Below are positions 53,300 through 61,583 of a stretch of DNA of 64,000 nucleotides, in pieces. Origin of the DNA: Pseudobacteroides sp. (GTDB taxonomy: Bacteria; Bacillota; Clostridia; Acetivibrionales; DSM-2933); contig NZ_DATCTU010000098.1 of the NCBI RefSeq assembly GCF_036567765.1, positions 19,414-83,413 of the forward strand. The letters run 5' to 3'. Position numbers and translations under genes: made by a program. Under the pieces are notes generated by a model. That model was not told where the DNA came from. It did no database searches and worked only from the letters and a program-made list of their open reading frames with translations. The stretch's first letter is position 1. Each line of letters starts with the position of its first letter.

Positions 53300-55762
53300 T
53301 CAGTTTCCTATAGAAACTGAATTTTTTTCTTTCAATTCCTTAAGATCATTTGCTTTAATCATGCTGTTTGATAAGGTATAGAGGGTATCACCAATATATA
53401 AAATTCTTTGAACACTTTTATCATAGTTGAAATCATACTGGGAAGATTTTAGTCTGTCATCCTCACTCATATGGGTAATCTTGCCTTTAAGTACAAATCC
53501 CCTTACAAGATCTATGTTATACACGTATGCTCCCTGGAAATATGCTGTGCCATACTGTGTAATCTTATTTAGTTCATCTGAATTGGTACTCTTATTTTGT
53601 ATTTTCATCTCATTTACAGGGAATGCAATAAGGTTCTTTTCCTTAGAAAAGAGCAGTGCTTTGTGGTTTCTTAAAAGCTCCGAATCGGTTCCCCTGTCCC
53701 CTATTATCTCCTGAAATTTCTGAACAGGTTTGCTTACATCGGTTACATCAAAAAGTGCAATTTTCATACCCTGGTAGAAAGCGTTGTCTCCATAAACCTC
53801 TGTGTCCTTACCAAAGCCTATTATGTGGTTTTCATCGTATGGATGCAAATAATCGCTGTAGCCTGGTATTTTAAGGGCACCAAGAACTTTAGGCGAAACC
53901 GGATCCTTCAAATCTATAACAAAAAACGGGTCAACCTTCTTGAAGGTTACCATATAGCACCTATCTCCCATGAACCTTGTGGAATAAATTCTTTCTCCAG
54001 GTGCGATATCCTCCAGCTTTCCTTTAACGTTAAGAATATCATCTAGAATATACACATTGTTTTTGGATGTGCTATCCCATTCGTTGCCTGAAGTTGTTGC
54101 TATACGGAAATACCCTCCATTCTCATCCATGGAAAACTGATTGAGTATTCTTCCAGGAACCTCTCCATCCTTAAGGTATGTTACCTGGCTGTTGTTCAAA
54201 GAAAATTTGTATACCTTTGTAACTTGATTCTGTGGTGCGTCAGGCATAACTGCCGGAGCTACTCTTAATTTCTTTGACTGGGCCAATTCACCTCTGTAAA
54301 CATTGCTGCTGGTAATTGATACATACAAGTTATCAAGCGAGGAATATATATTTTGTCCTGCACCAAGGTAGGTTCCCACTTTTGCAGGCTCATCCATTTT
54401 GTCAAGGTTTATGCCGCTGATAACCATAAAGTTATTTCCGGTGGAATTTGGAAAGTAACGTATATCGGAATATTGTACGCTAACCTTTTTACCTTTTTGT
54501 GCAGTATCACTGTACACAGGGGTTATATTTTCATCCTTGGAGCCATTTTCAACATAAACATATTTATTGGTAACCAGATAGACCGATGATCCTATTTTGC
54601 GGGATGATAAGTAACTACCGTCAATTTCAAACTGGCGGACCTTTTTAATGTTCTTTCTGTCAGATATGTCATAGACAATTACTTTTGAATAGTTCCCCGC
54701 AGGACTATATACATCAGCAGCGTCATAAAGCTCATAAGAAGAATTTACAGAGGAGGCTACAACAGTCATATACTTTTTATCTATGTAAAGCTCGAGGGGG
54801 TATGCTTTCTCATCGGTAAAACCTATAGTGTTTACTACTTCCATTTCCTCCTCAGGGTAAGCTTTCACAATCGCTATTTTACCTTTATTAACTTTATATA
54901 TATATTCCCCATCAGTTTTTACAATATCTGCCTCATCAACACCTTGAACCTGTACATTGGTAGTGGAGTATTCCTTTTTCTCATCAGCTTTGGAGTTTTG
55001 CTTGGAAGCCTCAGCAGTTACTACAGCTGTATCCATCCCCTTATTGCTTGAGCCATTTGTCAAATCCCAATCAGCACTTTTTGTTTTAACGGCATTATAG
55101 TTAATATCAGTCTTAAGAATGCTGACTAGCTTTTCAAAGGAACCCAAGACAGGGAGATTATTTACTCTGGCAATTATTTTATCAATCTCCGCCTTTTCAG
55201 ATGAAATGTTGAACATGTTATCCTTACCACCAATGATTATGAGCCCTCTATCATAAAAAACTTCCTTTCCTACAACCTCAGCCAGCTTTCTTAGAGGAAT
55301 ATAGGTTCTGTTGCCTGTAATTACAGGCGGAACTTCCAAGGGTACCATTTTGCCATCAATCCTTATGGTTGGTTTATCCACTTCCATATTCACCTTACGT
55401 CCACCAATGGATAAAGTAATTGCAGAAGTCTTTTCATCCCATTTAACTTCTGCACCGAAGCTTTCTGCAACAAACCTCACCGGTATAAGAGTCCTACCAT
55501 CTTTTACAAAGGGCCTTACATCTTCACTTTCCTCGTCCACCTGTTTTTCAACATTGTTTACCAGAGCCTGCGTGCTGCCTACAAACAAAACTACTGCACC
55601 CTTTGTATTATGTTTTTTTAATGGATCGGCAGTGCTGCTTGCTGCAAGTACCTTTTGTCCCGAAGCCTTATCATCGTTATTCTGAGCCTTTATGATTGTT
55701 ATGGGAACCGTTACTGCAGCAACTGCCAAAAGTATAAGGGCTATTTTAATTCTCTTCTTCAT
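53300..55762 (-). CDS. Secreted beta-propeller protein with copper-amine-oxidase-N-type stalk
   Basis: The 820-residue protein has a signal peptide (~1-27), a stalk region of copper_amine_oxidase_N type (~75-175: VKDGRTLIPVRFVAESFGAEVKWDEKT and NRTYIPLRKLAEVVGKEVFYD) and a large C-terminal beta-propeller domain (~280-805) with blades such as YSTTNVQVQGVDEADIVKTDGEYIYKV. Despite its name the stalk domain is not a copper enzyme; it is a common extracellular module in clostridia. The protein is probably held at the cell surface in protein-protein or substrate binding; the partner is unknown. It has its own terminator and a 238-base leader. Confidence 0.9.
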   Translation of the reverse strand: MKKRIKIALILLAVAAVTVPITIIKAQNNDDKASGQKVLAASSTADPLKKHNTKGAVVLFVGSTQALVNNVEKQVDEESEDVRPFVKDGRTLIPVRFVAESFGAEVKWDEKTSAITLSIGGRKVNMEVDKPTIRIDGKMVPLEVPPVITGNRTYIPLRKLAEVVGKEVFYDRGLIIIGGKDNMFNISSEKAEIDKIIARVNNLPVLGSFEKLVSILKTDINYNAVKTKSADWDLTNGSSNKGMDTAVVTAEASKQNSKADEKKEYSTTNVQVQGVDEADIVKTDGEYIYKVNKGKIAIVKAYPEEEMEVVNTIGFTDEKAYPLELYIDKKYMTVVASSVNSSYELYDAADVYSPAGNYSKVIVYDISDRKNIKKVRQFEIDGSYLSSRKIGSSVYLVTNKYVYVENGSKDENITPVYSDTAQKGKKVSVQYSDIRYFPNSTGNNFMVISGINLDKMDEPAKVGTYLGAGQNIYSSLDNLYVSITSSNVYRGELAQSKKLRVAPAVMPDAPQNQVTKVYKFSLNNSQVTYLKDGEVPGRILNQFSMDENGGYFRIATTSGNEWDSTSKNNVYILDDILNVKGKLEDIAPGERIYSTRFMGDRCYMVTFKKVDPFFVIDLKDPVSPKVLGALKIPGYSDYLHPYDENHIIGFGKDTEVYGDNAFYQGMKIALFDVTDVSKPVQKFQEIIGDRGTDSELLRNHKALLFSKEKNLIAFPVNEMKIQNKSTNSDELNKITQYGTAYFQGAYVYNIDLVRGFVLKGKITHMSEDDRLKSSQYDFNYDKSVQRILYIGDTLYTLSNSMIKANDLKELKEKNSVSIGN

Positions 55763-55931
55763 TTTATATTCCCCCCGTATGATTTATCGGTTCTAGACAT
55801 CGAACTGTAAAGTTATATACCAGTTCTCTATCTACTATTAAGACGAAAACAAGTTTTAAAAAGTTCCGTATAACGATTAAAGTCCCACAATTTCCTAAAC
55901 AGTGTAGAACATCCTATAATTTCCTAGATAT

Positions 55932-55975
55932 AAACAAAAACACTTTAGAACCCATAGGCTTGAGGTTTAAAGTGT
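55932..55975 (-). terminator. Terminator of coaX
   Basis: ACACTTTAGAACC (55940-55952) pairs with GGTTTAAAGTGT (55964-55975) with one bulge, followed on the minus strand by TTTTTGTTT. Confidence 0.85.
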
Positions 55976-56000
55976 CTTATTCTTATATAAATCATAACTT

Positions 56001-56768
56001 TTATTTGTTTCTTTCGTGAATTATTCTAAGTCCTTCAAGGGTGAGAAGTCCGTTAATCTCATCAATTGTCTCAGACTCACTTGCTATAAGCCTTGCAAGA
56101 CCGCCGGTGGCAACAACTTTGACATTCTCTTCCTTCATTTCTTTTTTCATTCTTTTAACAATATAATCAACCTGACCTATATAGCCATAAATTATACCTG
56201 ACTGCATGTTTCCGATTGTTGTTCTGCCTATAACATTTTCAGGCTTTACCAGTTCGATTCTGGGAAGCTTTGCAGCCTTTTGGAAAAGTGCTTCCAGCGA
56301 TACCTTTATACCCGGGCATATAACTCCTCCAAGGTAATCACCCTTCGAACTTATTGCACAAAAGGTAGTTGCGGTACCAAAATCAACGACTATTATGGGT
56401 CCACCATATATCTCAATGGCAGCTACCGCATTTACAATCCTATCAGCCCCAACCTCTCTCGGATTCTCATACTTTATGTTTATTCCCGTCTTTATCCCAG
56501 GGCCTACTAAAATTGGCTCTTTCTTAAGATATTTTCTTATTGCATGCTCTAATGAGTACATTATGGGTGGCACAACAGAGGCCATTATAACAGCATCTAT
56601 ATTATTTATATCCAGCTTATCGTTACTGAAAAGACTCATCATAAACATACCGAACTCATCTGATGTCTTTTCCCTGTCCGTTCCCATTCTCCAATGGTTT
56701 AAGAGCTTCTTTCCATCATACATACCAATTGTTATGTTGGTATTTCCAACATCCATAACTAAAATCAC
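56001..56768 (-). CDS. coaX: Type III pantothenate kinase
   Basis: This is the first enzyme of coenzyme A synthesis, phosphorylating pantothenate. The 255 residues have the ASKHA fold with DVGNTNITIGMYD (phosphate 1), GADRIVNAVAA, DFGTATTFCAIS (phosphate 2), GGVICPGIKVS and ATGGLARL. The type III enzyme is not inhibited by CoA and needs a monovalent cation. It is 32 bases downstream of the repeat-rich gene and on the same strand; birA and the fol genes lie farther upstream, giving a cofactor-rich neighbourhood. Confidence 0.96.
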   Translation of the reverse strand: MILVMDVGNTNITIGMYDGKKLLNHWRMGTDREKTSDEFGMFMMSLFSNDKLDINNIDAVIMASVVPPIMYSLEHAIRKYLKKEPILVGPGIKTGINIKYENPREVGADRIVNAVAAIEIYGGPIIVVDFGTATTFCAISSKGDYLGGVICPGIKVSLEALFQKAAKLPRIELVKPENVIGRTTIGNMQSGIIYGYIGQVDYIVKRMKKEMKEENVKVVATGGLARLIASESETIDEINGLLTLEGLRIIHERNK

Positions 56769-56800
56769 TTATGACATCCCCTAACTAAGAACCTATAATT

Positions 56801-57409
56801 CTATAATCCTAACCTTAGACTTCTTATTTCCTTAATCTCCAACTCTATTTCCTTTTCTATCCTGGCAATATCCGCCCTTATATCATCGGCAGTTTCCTCC
56901 AGTTTCACCTTTGACGCAAAGTTTGATGTGCTGGAAGAATACCCCCCATGACTCGAGGAATTTTGGTTTGAGGAGTACGAGTTGCCATGGTTGTTATTAT
57001 TTCTGTTCTGATAGCCGTGTCTTTGGTTATTTTCCTTATGATAACCCCTGTTATAATTGTTTTCCTTATGTACACCATGTTCCCTTTGCTCCCGGTGCTC
57101 CCTGTTATCACGCTGTTCCCTGTTGTCACGACGCTCCCTGTTGTCACGTTGCTCTCTGCCTTCACGCTGCTCTCTGTTGTCTCGTTGTTCCTTGTTGTCT
57201 CTTTGTTCTCTATTATCGCGCTGTTCTCTATTATCGCGTTGCTCCCTATTGTCACGATGTTCTCTATTGTCACGCTTCTCTCTGTTATCACGCATTTCCC
57301 TAACCTCTTTTTGATCTTTGTTTTCCCTTTGCTCTCCCTGTCCTCTGTTTGCCTGCTGATTTCCACCATGATTATTTCCCTTTTGTTGAAAATCCTGCTT
57401 ATTAACCAT
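56801..57409 (-). CDS. Highly charged repeat protein with C-terminal coiled coil
   Basis: The 202-residue protein has a Q/N/G-rich start, then about a dozen hexapeptide repeats of the form R-[ED]-[NQ]-R-E-[QHK] (residues ~38-112), a G/N/S/H-rich linker, and a helical, heptad-patterned C-terminus (KLEETADDIRADIARIEKEIEL). It is almost surely disordered for most of its length. No family was recognised. The frame is real because of its position between coaX and the amidohydrolase with short gaps, but the ribosome site (GGAGGC) lies about 14 bases before the ATG. Nucleic acid or polymer binding through the Arg-rich tract is speculative. Confidence 0.75.
   Translation of the reverse strand: MVNKQDFQQKGNNHGGNQQANRGQGEQRENKDQKEVREMRDNREKRDNREHRDNREQRDNREQRDNREQRDNKEQRDNREQREGREQRDNRERRDNREQRDNREHREQREHGVHKENNYNRGYHKENNQRHGYQNRNNNNHGNSYSSNQNSSSHGGYSSSTSNFASKVKLEETADDIRADIARIEKEIELEIKEIRSLRLGL
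57073..57297 (-). repeat. 18-bp coding tandem repeat
   Basis: About twelve imperfect 18-base units encode the R-x-x-R-E-Q-type hexapeptides. The units differ mostly at third positions and at His/Gln/Lys codons. The tract keeps long stop-free frames on the opposite strand, which are not genes. Confidence 0.85.
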
Positions 57410-57433
57410 TTAGAATTGCCTCCTAGACATTAG

Positions 57434-58228
57434 TTATATTTTAACATCAAGTAATTTACATGCATTCATTCCTAAAATTGCATTTTCTGCTTCGGTACCC
57501 AGTTTTAGTTTCCTAAGCTTGTCTATTTCTTCCCCTTGGTCAGTCCAGGGAGAATCAGTTGCAAAAAGCACCTTTTCATACCCATGATTCATGATAATCC
57601 TTATTGCTTGCTCATCGCTTATCCGCCCCAAGCTGAAAGATGTGTCCAAATATATATCGGTACCTACCAGATACCTTTCCACATCGTCCCATAATGAAAA
57701 CCCTCCCATGTGGGCAGCAACAATATTTGCTCCCTTGAAGTCACAGGCCAGCTTATAAAGCCTGTCAGGTGTGCAGTGATACGGCTCCGGCAGGCCAATA
57801 TCCTTTCCTGCATGAAATACTAATACAAGTCCTAACGAAAACAAATACTCATAAATCGGATACATTCTTTTATCATCTATATAGAAGAGCTGATAATCTG
57901 GATGAAGCTTAATTCCTTTAAGACCTAAATCCTTTATTCGCCTTAATTCTTTCTTCCAATCTGTATAATCAGGGTGAATACTTCCGAATGATATTATTCC
58001 GTCACCGCATGCAGATGCAGCCCAATTATTTATAACCTCAGTCTGCGATGGCTTGGTCGCTATAGGCAGCAACACCGAATAATCAATATTGGAACTTCTC
58101 ATTGAGTCCTTTATACCTTGTGCTGTACCGTCAACCCTTGGTGGTATGTCTGCACGCTCCGATAATATTTTTACAGCCTTTGCTGCAAGCTCATCAGTAA
58201 AACAATGAACATGAAAATCAACAATCAT
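57434..58228 (-). CDS. Amidohydrolase-family metal-dependent hydrolase
   Basis: The 264 residues form a TIM-barrel amidohydrolase_2-type protein: the metal-binding HxH in VDFHVHCF, the conserved GIKLHPDYQ, FHAGKDIG, VAAHMGG and the Asp in LFATDSPW. It should hydrolyse or decarboxylate a small molecule using a divalent metal; the substrate is unknown. It starts 17 bases after birA and is followed 24 bases later by the repeat protein. Confidence 0.88.
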   Translation of the reverse strand: MIVDFHVHCFTDELAAKAVKILSERADIPPRVDGTAQGIKDSMRSSNIDYSVLLPIATKPSQTEVINNWAASACGDGIISFGSIHPDYTDWKKELRRIKDLGLKGIKLHPDYQLFYIDDKRMYPIYEYLFSLGLVLVFHAGKDIGLPEPYHCTPDRLYKLACDFKGANIVAAHMGGFSLWDDVERYLVGTDIYLDTSFSLGRISDEQAIRIIMNHGYEKVLFATDSPWTDQGEEIDKLRKLKLGTEAENAILGMNACKLLDVKI

Positions 58229-58245
58229 ACCTTGCTCCTGTTTTT

Positions 58246-59256
58246 CTAAAGGTATCCAAGAATTCCTCTCACTGAAACCTCTCCGGAATATACATCCCGT
58301 ATAGTTCCGTCATCACATTTTACTACAAGCCGGCCGTCTTCCTGCAAGTCTATTGCCGTCCCGGTGTATGCAAAATTCTTGTATATCACCCGTACCTGCT
58401 TACCCAATGTGCTTGAATGCAGCTTCCAGTCATCAATTATATCTTTTGTCTCACCTTTTTTAATTTTATTATATATTTGCTCCAATTCATATAACAATTT
58501 TCTAATTATATCACTTCTTCTGAATATTTTCACATTATTTTTATTGTTATTTTGGGAATAAAGAGCCAAAGACGTTGCAATGCTCCTAATTTCATCCGGA
58601 AAGTCAGAAATAGTATGATTTACATTAATACCTATACCAAGAATCAGAAAATTTACCATTTCAATCTCTGAATTCATTTCGGTCAGAATGCCGCATACTT
58701 TTTTACCCTCGCAAATAATGTCATTGGGCCACTTGATCCCGGCTTTGATTCCCGTTGCCTGATAAATAGCCTTAACAACAGCAACGGATGCACCTATGGT
58801 AATGATTTGAATTTCCTCAGGGCTTATTTGAGGCTTCAGCACAACGGACATCCATATACCTTTTCCAGGCTCGGATGACCAGTTCCTTCCCAGCCTTCCC
58901 CGCCCTGCAGTTTGTGCGTCAGCTACAACAACCGTTCCGTCTACCGCACCTTCCAATGCAATTTTTCTCGCATAAAGGTTTGTAGAATCAACTTCCTTAA
59001 GATAGACTATTTTGCTGCCGATTAAGACGGTATCTAAATCATATGTCACTTCAAACTCATTAAGTATGTCCGGAGACTCCATAAGCCTGTAGCCGTTCCT
59101 TGTAACAGACTCAATGTTGTAGCCCGCTTCCTTTAAAGAGTTTATATATTTCCAGACAGAAGTCCTGGTAACACCAAGATACTCACTTAACTTTTCACCT
59201 GATATATAACTTTGACTATTTTTCTTAAGTACTTCAAGAACTTTACGCTCCAACAT
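58246..59256 (-). CDS. birA: Biotin-protein ligase and biotin operon repressor
   Basis: The 336 residues include an N-terminal winged helix (~1-65, LSEYLGVTRTSVWKYINSLKEAGY), the ligase core (~85-265) with the biotinyl-AMP loop GRGRLGRNWSSEPGKG and KWPNDIICEGKKVCGIL, and the C-terminal SH3-like domain. It attaches biotin to carboxylases and, when loaded with biotinyl-AMP, represses biotin genes. Bio genes are not in the window. It follows an unknown gene by 13 bases. Confidence 0.95.
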   Translation of the reverse strand: MLERKVLEVLKKNSQSYISGEKLSEYLGVTRTSVWKYINSLKEAGYNIESVTRNGYRLMESPDILNEFEVTYDLDTVLIGSKIVYLKEVDSTNLYARKIALEGAVDGTVVVADAQTAGRGRLGRNWSSEPGKGIWMSVVLKPQISPEEIQIITIGASVAVVKAIYQATGIKAGIKWPNDIICEGKKVCGILTEMNSEIEMVNFLILGIGINVNHTISDFPDEIRSIATSLALYSQNNNKNNVKIFRRSDIIRKLLYELEQIYNKIKKGETKDIIDDWKLHSSTLGKQVRVIYKNFAYTGTAIDLQEDGRLVVKCDDGTIRDVYSGEVSVRGILGYL

Positions 59257-59269
59257 GTATTGACCTCTT

Positions 59270-59893
59270 TTAATATTTTGTGAAATCTGGAATCTTTATT
59301 GTAATGCTTTTATTTTTTTCCTTATCTAATATAATGGCAATTTTATTATCATTATCAACAATCATTTGGAAATTTTTCTGCTCTGCCAGTTTTGAGTAAA
59401 AGCTGTACAGGAGCACATCCTGGAAGTCCCCGTGCTCTTCTTTATATGATTCAATGATGTTATTAATATAAAGCTCTTCCGAGTTGTCATATAGTATGGG
59501 AGAATCCAGCCTCTTATCCAGGATACTGATCTGTTCAGGCATAATAGTAGAGGATACAAGGCACTCCGGCAGCCTGAAGGACCCGAAAATATAGTCCTTT
59601 AGGGGAATAACGGAATTTGTATAAATCTCCATGGCTTCCTTTGAACCGGAACCTACAACATACATGTATCTATCCGCTACAAAACAAAGCCTTGACGGCA
59701 GATCAAACTTCAAGCATTTATATTCAGAAGACTTGTATTTTTCAAGGTCATCCTTGGGATTTAGCAAAGTTGATATGCACTTTTTCTCTTCTCCATTGAT
59801 GACAACAACCTTCTCAAAATGCTCTGAAAGCTTAATCCCGCAGTCCACCGCACTTTCAGCCAACTCAGCTTTAATGTAAAAATAAACCTCCAT
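59270..59893 (-). CDS. Unrecognised protein in the fol-birA operon
   Basis: The 207-residue cytoplasmic protein has no signal peptide and no membrane segment. It starts with an alternating hydrophobic segment (VYFYIKAELAESAVDCGIKL) and ends in a charged beta-like tail. Its ATG overlaps the folK stop by one base (TAATG), so it is translationally coupled to folK, and birA follows 13 bases on. The tight packing makes it a real gene of this operon. No family or catalytic motif was recognised. Confidence 0.7.
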   Translation of the reverse strand: MEVYFYIKAELAESAVDCGIKLSEHFEKVVVINGEEKKCISTLLNPKDDLEKYKSSEYKCLKFDLPSRLCFVADRYMYVVGSGSKEAMEIYTNSVIPLKDYIFGSFRLPECLVSSTIMPEQISILDKRLDSPILYDNSEELYINNIIESYKEEHGDFQDVLLYSFYSKLAEQKNFQMIVDNDNKIAIILDKEKNKSITIKIPDFTKY

Positions 59894-60390
59894 TATTCAC
59901 TCACCTCACACCTATACAATTTTACATCGTTTCTATCATCGCAGTTATCTATTAAAACATTAATATCCTTACCATTAATAAGCTTTATCTCATACACATC
60001 CTTAAGGGGTACAAGTACAAAAGCCCTTACTTCCATCCTTGGATGAGGTATTGTAAGCTCCGGCAGGTCCATTTCCAAATCACCATATAAAAGTATGTCT
60101 ATATCTATAGTCCTAGGTCCCCATTGAATATCCCTTACCCTGCCAAGGTCCCTCTCTACCTCCTGAAGCCTTTTTAACAAATCAAGGGGAGATAGCGTAG
60201 ACTCAATCCTTGCTGCAGCATTCAGAAATCTTCCTTGATCCAAATAGCCTACAGGCTCAGTCTCATACAGTGATGACATGCTTACTATACGAGTACCTTC
60301 CACTTTCCCTATTCTATCAATAGCAGCTTCTATATTTTTTTCTCTGTTTCCCATATTAGAACCTAAAGCAATGTATATCGTATCACTCAT
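59893..60390 (-). CDS. folK: Hydroxymethyl-dihydropterin pyrophosphokinase
   Basis: This folate enzyme pyrophosphorylates 6-hydroxymethyl-7,8-dihydropterin. The 165 residues show IALGSNMGNREKNI, SLYETEPVGYLDQGRFLNAAARIE, and the signature RWGPRTIDIDILLYGD form (here I-Q-W-G-P-R-T-I-D-I-D-I-L-L-Y-G-D), then IPHPRMEVRAFVLVPL. It overlaps folB by 8 bases and the next gene by one base. Confidence 0.97.
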   Translation of the reverse strand: MSDTIYIALGSNMGNREKNIEAAIDRIGKVEGTRIVSMSSLYETEPVGYLDQGRFLNAAARIESTLSPLDLLKRLQEVERDLGRVRDIQWGPRTIDIDILLYGDLEMDLPELTIPHPRMEVRAFVLVPLKDVYEIKLINGKDINVLIDNCDDRNDVKLYRCEVSE

Positions 60391-60748
60391 TCCTACTCCT
60401 CAATATCTGTACTCCAACCCAGTCAAAGTCGCCATCAATAGGTGCTTCCGGCTTTTTAACGGTGACTGAGATCTTTTCTATTTCCTTATATATCGACATT
60501 ATTTCCCTGGAAATACTTTCAGCCAATTTTTCTACAAGTCGAAATTTGTTTGATTCTGTTATTTCTTTAATAATACCATATACTCTCGAATAGTCTACAG
60601 TATCTTTTATATCGTCGGAACACCCTGCTTTATGTAGACCTAAATACATTTCCAAATCTACGATAAAGTTTTGCCCATCCTCCTGCTCCTCCGGCAAAAC
60701 TCCATGATATCCGTAAAATCTAAGGTTTTTCATAATTATTTTATCCAT
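60383..60748 (-). CDS. folB: Dihydroneopterin aldolase
   Basis: The 121-residue enzyme cleaves dihydroneopterin to hydroxymethyl-dihydropterin and glycolaldehyde. It shows DKIIMKNLRFYGYHGVLPEEQ with the conserved Tyr and Glu, and the late lysine in SVTVKKPEAPI. The ATG at 60748 gives the usual family N-terminus; the AGGAGG that overlaps the folP stop is 13 bases away. A longer frame starting inside folP is less likely. It works between the FolP and FolK steps and is encoded between them. Confidence 0.95.
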   Translation of the reverse strand: MDKIIMKNLRFYGYHGVLPEEQEDGQNFIVDLEMYLGLHKAGCSDDIKDTVDYSRVYGIIKEITESNKFRLVEKLAESISREIMSIYKEIEKISVTVKKPEAPIDGDFDWVGVQILRSRNE

Positions 60749-60758
60749 TGTAAAAACA

Positions 60759-61583
60759 TTACCTCCTAACAATTGCATCAGCCATTCTGGAAGTCCTTGC
60801 CATTTCCTTCACATCATGGACCCTTACAATATCCGCTCCATAAGCAATCCCGATTGCAACAGTGGCCCCTGTACCCTCAACCCTGTCCTCAACAGGCAAA
60901 TCCAAAACATTACCTATAAAAGATTTCCTTGAGGTTCCAAGAAGTACAGGCAACCCTAAAACCTCCAACTTTTCTAGGTTTTTCATAACCTCAAGGTTGT
61001 GATTGAAGGTCTTTCCAAATCCAATTCCCGGATCTACAGCCATTGAATTTCTCTTAATACCTGCCTGTTCTCCAATTTTTATGCTTTGCTTTAAAAATTC
61101 AATAATGTCCGTCATAAGGCTAGTATATTCCTTATTTTCCCGGTTATGCATCATCACAACACCTGCACCAAACTCTGCCGCAACGGAAGCCATATTATCA
61201 TCTGCCTGAAGTCCCCATATATCGTTTATAATATGTGCTCCTGCCTTTAAGGCCTCCCTTGCAACAACTGATTTGGAGGTATCTATAGATATGGGTATGT
61301 CAAACTCACTTACAAGCCTCTCTATTATAGGCACAACCCTTTTTATTTCCTCAATGGGTTCAACCGGCATAAATCCGGGCCTGGTGGATTCTCCTCCTAC
61401 ATCTATTATATCTGCTCCGCTTAAGATCATTTCCCTTGCTCTATTTATTGCATCATCTATAGAATAATACCTGCCCCCATCCGAGAAGGAATCGGGAGTA
61501 ATATTAAGTATACCCATAACATATGTTTTCTTACCTATAGGAAGGCTCTTGTTCCTGCAAATAAAAACTTCCGGTTTTTTCAT
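60759..61583 (-). CDS. folP: Dihydropteroate synthase
   Basis: This enzyme joins p-aminobenzoate to hydroxymethyl-dihydropterin pyrophosphate and is the sulfonamide target. The 274 residues contain GILNITPDSFSDGG, DVGGESTRPGF, ISIDTSK, DPGIGFGKTFNHNLEV, LLGTSRKSF and RVHDVKEM. It begins one base before the upstream alcohol dehydrogenase ends and leads folB, folK. Confidence 0.97.
   Translation of the reverse strand: MKKPEVFICRNKSLPIGKKTYVMGILNITPDSFSDGGRYYSIDDAINRAREMILSGADIIDVGGESTRPGFMPVEPIEEIKRVVPIIERLVSEFDIPISIDTSKSVVAREALKAGAHIINDIWGLQADDNMASVAAEFGAGVVMMHNRENKEYTSLMTDIIEFLKQSIKIGEQAGIKRNSMAVDPGIGFGKTFNHNLEVMKNLEKLEVLGLPVLLGTSRKSFIGNVLDLPVEDRVEGTGATVAIGIAYGADIVRVHDVKEMARTSRMADAIVRR

Noticed and set aside
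53300..55762. Copper amine oxidase enzyme
   Set aside because: Only the N-terminal stalk-type domain is present; the catalytic domain with topaquinone tyrosine is absent and a beta-propeller follows.
24357..55933. The TAGGAAAT motif as a sigma-H -35 box
   Set aside because: AGGAAAT resembles the sigma-H -35 element, but no GAAT-type -10 lies at the right distance in the copies checked.
57073..57297. CRISPR-like regular repeat
   Set aside because: The 18-bp units are in tandem without spacers and form a protein-coding array.
56905..57433. Several 85-154-codon frames overlapping the repeat-rich gene on both strands
   Set aside because: The 18-bp repeat lacks stops in many frames; the products are low-complexity (Leu/Ser/Cys or Thr/Ile runs). 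Only the charged protein has operon spacing and a sensible C-terminus.
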